A DNA stretch of 64,000 nucleotides. It comes from Psilocybe azurescens. Lineage: Eukaryota > Basidiomycota > Agaricomycetes > Agaricales > Agrocybaceae. Location of the stretch: positions 248,001-312,000 of the forward strand of contig JAJIRX010000622.1 in assembly GCA_023853785.1 (NCBI GenBank), written 5' to 3'. How positions within the stretch are numbered: the stretch's first letter is position 1; each line of letters begins with the position of its first letter. The position numbers were made by a program, and so were the translations under genes. Shown one piece after another: positions 35,560-45,910 of this stretch. The notes beneath the pieces were generated by a model that worked only from the letters and a program-made list of their open reading frames with translations, ran no database searches and had not been told where the DNA came from.

Positions 35560-36150
35560 CGCTCCGGACACCCACAGCACAACATCAGCATGGACAACCT
35601 CAGTGTGGTGTGGTCTGGACACCCAGAACACGATAAGCACAAGTGGATGGTCGAGCAGGTTGTGCTCTGGACACCCACAGCACAACCTCAGTATGGACAA
35701 CCTCAGTGTGGTGTGGTCTGGACACCCAGGACACACTGTGGCTAGAAGATGGGTTGTTGATCAAACGTTGATCGCACCGAAGTCGCACCCTATGTTTGGT
35801 TCTCCCTTTAAACCAAACACGCTCATCACGTTCGTCGATATTTGTGCTTGTGTGACAACGCTTTGATCAAGTGATCGTGTGATGCATTCTCGATTTCGTG
35901 CGCGTGCTTGTCCTTGTGTGGCAAAAGCTTTGATCAATCTCAAACGAACACGCTTAAACGAACTCATTCCTCTCAACTCTCACCTTCATTGTCAAATTGT
36001 CAAAGTGTGTTGTGGGTGTCCAGAACACGCTATTCCTCTCAACTCCCACCTTCATCGTCAAATTGTCAAAGTGTGTTTTGGGTGCCCAAAACACGCTATT
36101 CCTCCTGTTTGAACCTTGACTCTTGGCTGTTATTTGGGTGTCCAAATCAC
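35560..36150. repeat. Right cluster of covarying palindromes and tandem units
   Basis: Seven more copies of the dyad: about 35,561-35,580, 35,609-35,631, 35,661-35,681, 35,711-35,734, 36,007-36,030, 36,073-36,094 (GTGTTTTGGG/CCCAAAACAC arms) and 36,129-36,150 (ATTTGG/CCAAAT arms). Those at 35.6-35.73 kb sit in a local duplication of about 100 bases; those at 36.0-36.09 kb sit in a tandem pair of about 67 bases (CTCTCAACTC...CACCTTCAT). The second dyad type, TGTTTGGTT/AACCAAACA, occurs at about 35,790-35,818. The cluster ends about 345 bases upstream of the next plus-strand gene. Confidence 0.8.
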
Positions 36151-36159
36151 GGTTTAGCT

Positions 36160-36352
36160 TGCCCGCATTTCTTCTATCCCTCGGCTCGCAATACGGCCAG
36201 CTCTCGATTGAATCAGGCTACTAAACGGCCGCATTTCTTCTATCCCTCAGCTCGCGATACGGCCAACTCTCAATTGAATCAGGCTTCAAACGGCCGCACT
36301 TCTATCCCTCAGCTCACGGTACAGCCAGCTCTCGATTGAATCAGGCTTTGAA
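36160..36352 (+). repeat. Three tandem copies of a roughly 62-66-base unit
   Basis: Each unit reads GCATTTCTTCTATCCCTC or a shortened form, then AGCTCGC, ACGGCCAGCTCT and GATTGAATCAGGCT. Copies start near 36,161, 36,228 and 36,293. The third has lost a few bases near its start. Confidence 0.8.
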
Positions 36353-36494
36353 ACGGCATAACTTCAACTTCGTGAGTGTTTTTTTGAGACCTTCCATCAT
36401 ATGTCGAGTTCTTAGGCTGATCTTGAGTTTTAAAGACCAATGTCTCAACAATCCTCACGTTTGGACCATTCCGAGGGCAGGGCCTTCATCAGCG

Positions 36495-39022
36495 ATGGAG
36501 ATATTTATTATTCACCTAACTGCTCACGCCAGCGTTTCTGTCCCAGATCAGAAGAGATCGTATCCATTCAGCATTGGAGCCGCATCTCTCAACCGGCATC
36601 ACGATCCTGAATGGTGGACCGACACCTATGGATTTTTGAGCTTTATCCCCAATATTCTGACATTCGAAGGATATGCGTTTGGCCACCTTTGCGACTACCT
36701 TAACGACATTCATGAAGTTGACGCATCTTGGGGTACAGGGTACCAGCTCTCACAATCAAAATCCTCAGTGTGGCACTATCTGGAAGACGTTTTAATTGTT
36801 ATCATCCATCTCCTAAAGGAAAATTTCCGTCATCTGCTAAAACCATATTTCCTCCCCCCTTCGCCCCTCTCTCCTTGGCTTCGATCAAGTATTTTATACC
36901 GCTCGTGGCACACGCTATCGAATTGGACGCGCACGCGATTGGTTCATCATTTGGATCGGCTTGTTGTCGTTCTATATTGCCTGCATTGAAGGAGTACCCA
37001 ACCCCTGAAGGTCCCGGAGTGGTTCAACTTCCTTGCCTCGGAAAAAGTAGATCAGTCGTGGCTCAGCGGGCTGTATAATATCATAATGGGTGCGTTCTGG
37101 AAGCCGACCCGTCAGCGCCCGGAGCGTTTCGTCGATCTCAACAGCAAAGGCGGCCAAGGTGCTGACCTTGCGAAATGGCTTTGCGTTTGGGACGTACCTG
37201 TGTGGTATCGTTGGTCGAAAGTCGAGCGAGATCAGACATATCGCCCGCTTTCAGCTATCTTCAACCCCCATCGGAGCACCTTCAGAATGCGACGACCATG
37301 GTTTATAGGTCTCCGTCTCCACCTTCTCTGCCATCTCCACACCCTGTCGCCTTGGAGGAGCAACCGCTGTCCCCACCCAGTCTTTCTCAGCTCCAAATCT
37401 GCTATTCTTGAAGACTTGGAATTCAATAAGGCCCGAGACACGTATCTTGCCTCCAAGCCATGGGAATCTTTCTTCGCTGCCCGAAAGATCATCAACGATC
37501 GAAGACTTGCGAATGAGACGCCGAAGGAGAGGGAAGTGCGTCTGAATCGAGAAAGGAACCCTCCTACTGTTTCAGCAGAAGTTTTTGTTTGGGATTGGAG
37601 CGACGAAGATGACATGTGCCTTGTCCACACTAGGGTCTTAAAAAGCAAACGTGCCGACAGAATTGATGATCATCCGGGGTCTCAAGCTCGCTACGACTCT
37701 GTCCAAAATGAATGGGATCTTTGCGAGTACTTTGCGACTCCGGAAGAACTTGCTTATGAGGAGAACGACTTGGACTTTTACGGCGAGGGACGTTCCACCT
37801 GCTCCTCATTCTTACCGACGAGGACGAAGTCTCCGGATTCTCAGCAGAAAAAAGTCGAGGGAATTTGTTGCTCAACGTGTCCATGCGTATGTGGGTGTCG
37901 TCCCATTACCAGCGCCCCTGTCGAACGAGAGTGAAAACGGACTTGATCTTATTCCCTCCCAAGCGGTGGACATCGTCGCATACCTTTCGGCTCACTATGG
38001 CTATCGACCCCTCATTGCTGTTCCTCTAAATCCCTCTACCCCCGACAAGGCAAGGTGGAACGATTTCGTCAAGACTGTGGGGCTTTGTGCCGGGATTTTA
38101 ACCCTCCACCAGTCGACTTCGGCCTATCATGTTTTGAGTTTCTTCAGGGCCTCCAAACGGCCAATGGCCCACCGCCTGCCATCTATGATCTCAAAAGTCA
38201 ATGTCCCATTGCTCTTGATGTTATAGCTTTGAGGCTTCTCTTTGAGAAGGTTGGCAATCTTTTCGTTCTTCGGGAAGCCGCCTTGAACTGAAGACTCCCT
38301 GGACAATTGCTCTGAAAACTGCTACAGACGCAGTCAAGGTGTTCCGCCTTCTACTCAGTCCTCAAAAACATTCTTCAACTTCACTCGCACGCTGCCTCCT
38401 GGAAATGGGTGTGTCATTCCACACGTTAATCCCACTTCACGATCAACCTTCTGTTGGACTCCAGGCCAACCGAAATCTTGTGCCTATCCGTGCTCCAGGG
38501 TATATTTTCTCAAAAAGGACTACGACGTCTATATACAGCACCGCTGACGACTCCTGTCATCTTCGGCCGGGCGAGCTGCATTGCTTGCTGGTGGCCTCCT
38601 CAGCCGCCTTGTGAAGGAACATATTGGCATTGATTCTGCCTGCTTTGGCCCATCGCCTGCAGTCACTGAACATCACCTTGGCCACCACTTCACGGCCAAT
38701 GATGGGACGGTCTATTGGGATGATATGCTTACCGACGAGGAGATGGATGTCATCTGTGGACTTCATAAGTGCTACACAGGTTTTTCATTTTTATTCTAAT
38801 AATTTTATTAATTTTAACATGACCTTCTTCCCCAGGATGTGCCCCCAACCAACTAGTTCACAAGTCTTGGTGGCCGAAGCCTCTTTATTGGAATAATCAG
38901 AAAGCAAATGGCCTCAATTTTGGACACTGGACGGAATGGGATGAAGAATGGTATCAAGTCCGTTTGTCTGACATTGTAAAAGGTACTGCCCAACCTGAGG
39001 CCCCGGATTTCTGGGCGAAATA
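36495..39022 (+). pseudogene. Agaricomycete multicopy transposon-associated protein (ALLxGG type), heavily frameshifted
   Basis: From MEIFIIHLTAHASVSVPD (36,495) the reading gives DWFIIWIGLLSFYIACIEG, VPEWFNFLASEKVDQSWLSG and MGAFWKPTRQRPERF, VWDVPVWYRW, then WESFFAARKIINDRRLANET and RNPPTVSAEVFVWDWSDED. Later: YRRGRSLRILSRKKSREF, GYRPLIAVPLNPSTPDK, FNPPPVDFGLSCFEFLQGL, ARCLLEMGVSFHTLIPL, GRAALLAGGLLSRLVKEHIG, WDDMLTDEEMDVICGLHKCY and, after an intron, SWWPKPLYWNNQKANGLNFG and DEEWYQVRLSDIVKG. The stop is near 39,022. At least five frame changes are needed (about 36,930, 37,005, 37,785, 38,085, 38,285). The ordered blocks match a family I recall as very abundant in agaricomycete genomes; its function is unknown. 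It ends about 160 bases inside the right terminal repeat edge. Confidence 0.6.
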
Positions 39023-39179
39023 AGCTTAGAGGTGCAGCTTCCTGGCGAAAAGCAACTGCTCGTCTTAATGCGGACTCGAATGCTCTTTTCTTGGCGGCAT
39101 AATTGTTATATAGTCCCTTGTGGACAATCTCTTGTCAACCCGCTGCTGAGATGTACCCGCTTATCGCCACTGTCAACGA

Positions 39180-40052
39180 GGGCCTCAGCGTGCGATTTAT
39201 TATTTCCTTTTATAAATACTTCAATTTTGTACAATTGTCCGCTCTGGAAAACTTTTCCAGAAATAATTCATTTTTGATGTTTGATAAATCTTTTGTAAAA
39301 TTTAAGACATATTAAGAAATTTGTTGTTCCAAAACATTCTTCAATTGTTGCATGAGACAATAGTAAACAAACTGAGCGTGTCAGTCAAATCCATATACAG
39401 TCAAAATTATATATAAATGTAAAGTCTTTTTGCTGCTAAAATTAGGACATAAAAGTTACCTTTAACAGGCATTTATAGATGCCAACAAGAAAGACTTTTA
39501 GATACATTTTATGATCGGCAAAATGGTCGAAAAAAACACAAACACGTTTAATTAATTTTTTCAATCATTTTTAGTCGCCTTAAATAATCTGTTGCCAGCA
39601 GTGACAGCCCCTTTCCACATTATCTTATCTATTACATTTACATACACGTGACCGTGACCGTGATCCCCAACCCATTCCTTCGACGTCGACTTCTCTCTTA
39701 CACTTAGACATTATGCACCGTACCCACCTGTAGCCCAGTCAGTCGTTCTATCAATATATCGTGGTCCTGTCATTCTCCGCGTGACTCTCAGTGAGCCTGG
39801 TGACGCCAGGCTTTCAGAGAGGCAGCACAAGATAACGACATATTGGACAGAATTATCTAATACATGATGTTTGAAAAGCGAGTGAAAAGTAGGGGAAAAG
39901 CGAGGTGAAAGCAGGGTGAAAGCAGCTCTTGCATACTTGAAAAGCAAGGTCCGCTTTTCAAAATCCTGATTTTGATCTTCGAAAAGCGAGACAAAAATCA
40001 TCATCAAAAGCGGCTCAAAAGCGACTGAAAATCGCCATCGTGAAACACCCTA
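39180..40052 (-). repeat. Right long terminal inverted repeat
   Basis: Reverse complement of the left terminus. From the outside: TAGGGTGTTTCACGATGG, many AAAAGCG motifs, CACTGCTGGCA, AAAAATGATT, AAACGTGTTTG, and the inner edge CCTCAGCGTGCGATTTATT (39,183-39,201). It is about 110 bases longer than the left one because of small indels. Confidence 0.8.
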
Positions 40053-40699
40053 ATTTTAACCTGGTTGTGGGCGATTACAGTCGCTCCATTTCACTTCCTC
40101 CGTTTCCGGACAGCATCAGGTTCCCAGCGAGGGCAGTATTCCTGGACTCCGCAATCGAAACCCGCCTCGATCCCAGTTGCGGGCTCGTAACACAACGAGC
40201 CACAGATAAACTCAACATATGGATATCTTATATTCTTGTATACGCTCTTCGTAGCGTACCCATTGTATTGCCAAATGGCGACCTGGACCCGGAAGCTGAA
40301 GCCTTCTCTGAAGCCTGAAACCCAGCCTCAAATTGACGCATACCTACGAGTGGCTCCAAATGCAAATAACAGATCGCATCATATGAAGCCTCATAGAGAA
40401 GTACTGAGAAGCATGGGATATATCTGTACGTGCTTGATATAGCTCGTGATGGTGAACAATCTCCAATGTGTTTCCTTAGACGAACAGAGCTAGCGGATAG
40501 GCCATTACTTCGACTTCCTCCAAAAATGTAGATTTTCTATCTGTGTTTTCTTTCACTATCTAACTTGCATGACTAATACCGGTAAATACAGAATCGATCC
40601 AGAGGACAAGGCACGAGCTATCAAAGCGTTTCATCAATTACGTCTGGAGAAATCTATTAGTCCGTCAAGAGTCACCACACCTTCCTCGGGTCAAAGGTG
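40053..40699 (+). pseudogene. Repeat-borne gene (unit 2 copy), split by the transposon
   Basis: The first few codons lie at 20,577-20,596 on the far side of the element. The remainder reads RLDPSCGLVTQRATDKL and VLPNGDLDPEAEA, with the same small deletion after Glu-Ala as the unit 1 copy, so that lesion predates the duplication. Later segments (LETQ, MKPHREVLRSMG, DPEDKARAIKAFHQLRLE) follow as in unit 1. Confidence 0.4.
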
Positions 40700-42836
40700 A
40701 TGTGTGTTATACTTTCTCCTATCACTTTTGATACTATGTTTATATTTTTGTGAAGTCGGTCATACTCTACTATGGCGTTGAGAGGCGTATTTTCCTCTAT
40801 TAGGTTAGCTTGTAAATTCATCTGGTAAATTGATCGGTCAAGAGGGGTCCATAAGCAAAACATTCCTTCCCTTAGCTATCTATCGTGAAGGCCATGCGAA
40901 TGCATTAACATTGTAAGGTTATTCTGTTTAATCAAAACCTACTCGGTCCTATTTATGTACCGTCTGTGCTTCCACCTTTTGGTTTCGATCCTTTATGTTG
41001 TATCATTTTTAATCCTTTCCAGAAGGATATACATTTAGTCCGATGCTAGATAGGCATTCTCGGCTATGCACATTCTGCGGGAGATACCCTGGGCCATGTG
41101 CAGTCTTGAGAACATCGCTGTGTGTGCGGCGATACCACCGACAGGGACTTTGACGATCTTCTTTTGTATTGTGAGCCGTACTTATCGTTGTGGGCGTCAA
41201 AGAAATAGTTGCGTGGTCCCTTCTAAGCCGCCGTTCGTCGCAGGTGAATATTCGGATATTCTGAAGCTCTTGTGTTTCCCGAGCCTTAGTTAAAACATAC
41301 AATTCTCTGGCTCTTCTATCTCTTAATATGAGCCAGCCTTTCTACACTCTGTACGTAGGGGGTGGAATGCGTAGGTCATGAGTCGGCCTGAAGCATTTTC
41401 AAGCAAATGACTGTATTATGAAGCACGCAATGTATTATGCACACTAAATACACACTTCTGTGAGTAAGACTCGATAGATCAGGGCCCTTCCCATGTACTT
41501 AGAGATTAAATCTAGATTTTTAGGCTAGTATTGGCATTCACACGCACTGTCACTGCTGTATAAACTGTGTATATATCTTGTCACAAAAGAACTCGAAGTG
41601 CACACTTCAACTCCTAACAAGTATAAGAACATTTATGTCTGTTCCGCAATCGCCATCGGCAAAGTACTTGATGGTCTTCTGTTCTATCGTGTGTCAGAGA
41701 TCGAACTGATAACACTAAATAGTTACCAATAATGCATCGATAACAGTGTAAAAATCACACAGTTCGTCCACAGTTCCTTGTGGGCGTCAAAGACATCAAG
41801 ATGGGCCGAAGTCACCGGACTAAACATAGAAATGAGCTCCGGCCTTTCTGTTCCCGTCATTGTTCTCGGTTACTCCGTTAATCAGCCGTTTGTGGGCGTC
41901 GAAGGAGTAGATGTCCAGTTGGAGAGATTGGCCGATTAAACGTGGGATCACATCCACGCGCAGTACATTACTCTCGTTATTATATCTCCCATCCAAAAAT
42001 GGCAGACTCCTTGACGCTACTGTAAGTAGCTCTCTCCCAGAAGATGATTAAAGGTGTGAACATTTTTCTCATAGTTTACAAGGAATACGATAGGCCGATA
42101 GCAGTGAAAGGGTCCGTCCGGAAAATCAGAAGACTTCGACACATATTAGAAGATGATGGTCATCGGTGATATAGGTCACAAAATCAAGAATATAGCCATG
42201 ATACATTCAGTTCTGAGTAAGTCTGTAAAACGTAGGACAGAAGAGAATCAGGCTACTAGCACGTTGTTTGGCCTCTCAGAAAAATCAGTCAATTCTGGCC
42301 AACATCCTTGTCCTCGAGTATAGCACAGTATAACTCGCGCTTAAGTCCCTCCACCTTGAGACCGGATGGATCCATTCACTCCAGTTAGGCTTTTCCACGT
42401 AATGTGGTCAATCTCGATAAGTATGAGAAACTTCTCTAGCAGAATGAACTCACATGTTATCTCATTTCGCACTCCTAGCTTTCGGGTCGGGTGCCGGCAA
42501 CATCATTAGAAGCCAAGACTCAAGCGACTCCGTATCTCAAGGTCTATGCGTACCTGTGTGTATTAACCGTATCTGGGCAACTTCCATTTTTGAGACACAT
42601 GCCGGTCTGTATTCAGCCCGGTACAATCACACAAGACTCAATTTTGTTCTTACTTTCCTGACAGCTCGATAAACTCTGTCGCAAGGTACTCACATAAGGG
42701 ATGCTCTTTCGGTACCCACCCCTACGGATTGCCGATTCAACAAAGATTGGGAACAAGTATGTCTCAAGCTTCGACTCGACGACAGTCCTATCCTATTATT
42801 CATATGCACCGAAAATTATTACATTGTATACGATAA
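40700..42836. other. Unit 2 internal region without a clear gene
   Basis: Closely parallels 16,316-18,468 with scattered substitutions and small indels. No open frame is conserved between the two units in a way that suggests coding. Confidence 0.4.
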
Positions 42837-44556
42837 CTATGGCTTGAAGATCATGGCAAAGTCTAGCACAGAGAACTCCGTATGATCTAGCACACCCCGT
42901 TTCCTTTGTTCAATGACATAGACAATTCGACCAGAATCTTCGTCCAGGTGTGGTTCGCAAGCGGCAGGAATATTAAACAAAGTATACTTCCGAAATACAT
43001 CAGTTGGATTTCCCGGCGTAGCAAATCCATGTGAGGTGTAGCTCATTATTGTCATATAACCACGCGTGTCCATGGCAATGATGTGCTTGTGGCCAAGGAA
43101 TGTTTGCGCGTAGAAGAACCGCGAGGATCCCTGTGGCAGTTGCACGATATTGGGTAATTCATTGGATACAGAGGTATTGTTGAAGGATACTGTGATTAAA
43201 GTTAAATCGTAACCCAAGACAACGCGAACTGTGCTCTTGTTAAGGAAACAACTGGATCCTTTCATACATGTGTAGCCTTCGACTTGCCATACAACAGGGA
43301 ATGAATAGCGTGGGGGTCCGGCAGGCTTGTGGTTTCCGGGGTGATGGAATAGTCGCAAGAGAGAAATTGTCACCTGAGGCGACAAGAAGTCTACTATCCG
43401 GTAATAGGTGTATATATCCCTAGTTACTTGATGAGCCAGCTAAATACTAGCAAAGAATGAACATATCACTTACTTGAGGCATCGTCCATTGGACCACTCG
43501 CCATGGATACTCCAGTGAATTGCCATTGGCTTGCGTCCAGTCGACAACAAATGCGTACGTCCCCTCGTCGGTAATAGAAGTAAAAGCGAACATTGGTCCA
43601 AGAAGAGAAAGCGACATAACCCCACGTATCTCAGGACGATGTGGAACCGATGCGAGAAATGTGGCTGTCAGCCCTACAACATGTCGCGTGTCATCTAAAG
43701 CGACACCAACGCGCCAGATTTTGACTGTGCGTCGATAACGAATGGAAGTTAAGGGTTTTCTCCCAGGGAGCTCCATCTTGAAGAGATAAAGCTATTGTAA
43801 ATTCGAGGACTGGGGAATGTGTAGCATAGTCGAGGGTCATCAACACTCGTGAATTATTCGCAAATTCCATTTGATCTGGGATAAGCCGGACTCCCGAGAT
43901 CGTCTCTGCATCAAGGTCATAACAGCTCACTGCCCCGGTTTGCTCTGCGACAAGAAGCCAGCGTCCTCCTTTGATGAGGTGTATCAATTTGTCCGATGCG
44001 CCATTCGGGCCGTAACCAGTCCTCACGCCGTAACCAGTCCTCACGCCAACAAATGTGCGTTCCCGAGAGGGTTGCAAGGTACTTGCTTCCAGTCCACGGT
44101 CCGCGCTCTTCCAAAGAAGTAGAAGGTGCTCGAGCTCTTGGGATGAATACGTCTCAATCGGACGCTCGAACCTAGGTGGAATAGGATTGGCCAAAATATG
44201 CTCATTGACCAGGTTCGCCCAAACATATCTCGTTTTCGTCGCTTCTGCGAGAAATCTACAAACCTAAAGCCAGCTGCTTAAGTCATTTGGAAGACTCAGC
44301 GTCTAGACATTATTGACGTACGCCCCGAACTTGTAATACATCTTTCCATGCCAACAGTTTGAGAATTTCGGTAAGCAGTTCCGCTGGTAATGTTATGAGT
44401 GTCGAAGAAGCTTTTCCTGAATCTTCCTGATCAAATATGTCATAAATTGTCAATATATAATCGAATATCTGAGCGAGTGCTGGTTAACAAGCTTACAAAA
44501 AGGTAGACCTTGAGCCAAGTGCCGAGTCGTTGAGCAATGGTGAAAAGCGCAGTCAT
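42837..44556 (-). pseudogene. F-box protein (unit 2 copy B), frameshifted
   Basis: Aligns with the intact 18,469-20,187 gene along its whole length. It keeps an ATG at 44,556, the F-box exon and the long propeller exon (NPIPPRFERPIETYSSQELE). One base is inserted near 43,755 (KPLTSIRYRR continues in another frame). The last exon has lost a T in TCTCTTTGCGAC near 43,355, with the frame regained around the G5 run at about 43,312. These are all one-base changes at or beside homopolymers, so error and decay cannot be separated. Confidence 0.7.
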
Positions 44557-44748
44557 AATCGAAGAAGGTCAAGGTAACCTGAGCCTTATGTTGGACTTGA
44601 CGAGTGAAGTACGACCGTATCTGGTGTTCAGCGAGTAAAGGGGTGCACTGGCTCATCCATTGGCCGTTGAGCTGTCAGCGGAGACTGAATCAGACCAAGT
44701 AATTTACTTATGTAATATTGGGTATAGATTTAGCACTACTTACCTAAT

Positions 44749-45910
44749 ACAACCGACCAAGGTTAACAAGGCAGATCCCGACTTATCCCGACAAGTACAA
44801 ATATGCTCCTGCTCGCTGAACTACTACGCATATGCATAGACTTCTTATTTCCGAAGATATTTCATGTTTTATCGAAGTGATTAAGTGAGAAAAGAATGGG
44901 AAAAATATGATTTCTTACTTAGTTGGTAAGGATATACTTGGCTTGCTTGTGTAATTACTGTGGATGGGGTTGGCAAAATATCTCCTTCAGTAATTATTCG
45001 GTATAAAGCCGGTCTCATGTCTATTCCTGGTTTGTAGCACATACTTCTGACTTGAATCTCGATGAGTTCAAAAAATTTCACCCTATGATGATTCTTATCG
45101 AGGTACGCTGTCTGAGATTCGAACAGAGATCCTGAAAGACGATCGTGTAAAGGAGCTAATAATGAGCCTCATGAGGCAAGTGTTTATTGTCCTTATAGTT
45201 GAGAAGCGGAATATCTATCGCCGAAGCTCAGTGTGAGAGAATACTGATAACACATCACAGTCCTTTTGTCGAATTAGTAAACGACCTTCTCCTTCGGTCT
45301 GACCACGTTGGTCAACTTTTTCTATCATTCAGGTTCTAGTAAGCGCCCACATGCCAAATTTAGAGGATTTGTTGCACTGATTGTAATGATAAGGCAACTC
45401 ATGACTACTTGGACTATTGAAATAATGGGGGAACGGGGTACTTCGTGGCAAACGAATGAAGGTAAAGTTACAAAACTACGTAGACTATGTACCGAAATAG
45501 GCCGAATAGTGAATATATTAATATGAATGTTAGGGTATCGATGGGGCCGATTACTAGACCAGCGAGTAAAATCCAACATGGACGTATAACAAAGCTTCTA
45601 TTTGGAGTGATTGAGCATGTGTTCCAATTCAAAATCATAGTAATTGTCCGATTTTGATTCTTTGCTATTTTTGGGATCTGTTTTGACTAGCGGTGTGCTA
45701 TGATGAGCCCGGAGAAGTAAATCAGAGAGCATGTGCTAATATTCCAAGTCACCACAAGCCCTTCAGCAGGGTTGGTTTTACATCATGCTTCCATTTGAAC
45801 ACAACGCCAGCGATTGCGATTCATGAAATGTTTAAAAGGACGATAGTAGCAACTATGTTTCAGCAATCAACACACTACTAGCTCATATCCTCATTGTTCA
45901 CTACTACCAG
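44749..45910. other. Unique intergenic stretch after the tandem duplication
   Basis: No recognisable gene or repeat. Short open frames at 45,308-45,579 and 45,693-45,881 lack motifs. The right end is the promoter side of the Crinkler-like gene. Confidence 0.4.

Larger units (their letters stand above)
20597..40052. mobile_element. 19.46-kb multi-gene DNA transposon with long inverted termini
   Basis: Both ends read inwards as TAGGGTGTTTCACGATGG; the outer 30 bases are identical and similarity goes on, imperfectly, for about 0.76 kb (left) and 0.87 kb (right). GCTTTT/AAAAGC subterminal repeats are frequent. The element sits in unit 2 of the tandem duplication; unit 1 shows the empty site. A 3-base ATT (20,594-20,596 and 40,053-40,055) is a candidate target duplication, although two bases just beyond the right copy differ from the empty site. 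Inside: a Tnp2-type transposase (minus), a coiled-coil gene (minus), a small gene (plus), a WD40 gene (minus) and two agaricomycete-family genes (plus), the first and last facing outwards. Tnp2 transposases belong to the CMC (CACTA) group. Whether it is one element or several nested ones is open. Confidence 0.8.
40053..44748 (+). repeat. Tandem duplication, unit 2, right part
   Basis: Continues unit 2 immediately after the transposon (AACCTGGTTGTGGGCGATTAC against AACCTGGTTGTCGACGATTAC at 15.67 kb) and ends at ACTTACCTAAT, the same end as unit 1. Together with 20,373-20,596 it restores a unit of about 4.92 kb. Confidence 0.85.

Noticed and set aside
20589..40060. hAT assignment for the large element because its ends begin TAGGG
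   Set aside because: No 8-base target duplication is present at its ends, and the internal transposase is of the Tnp2 type.
45308..45579. Overlapping frames on both strands as genes
   Set aside because: Short, no family similarity, and not related to any repeat.
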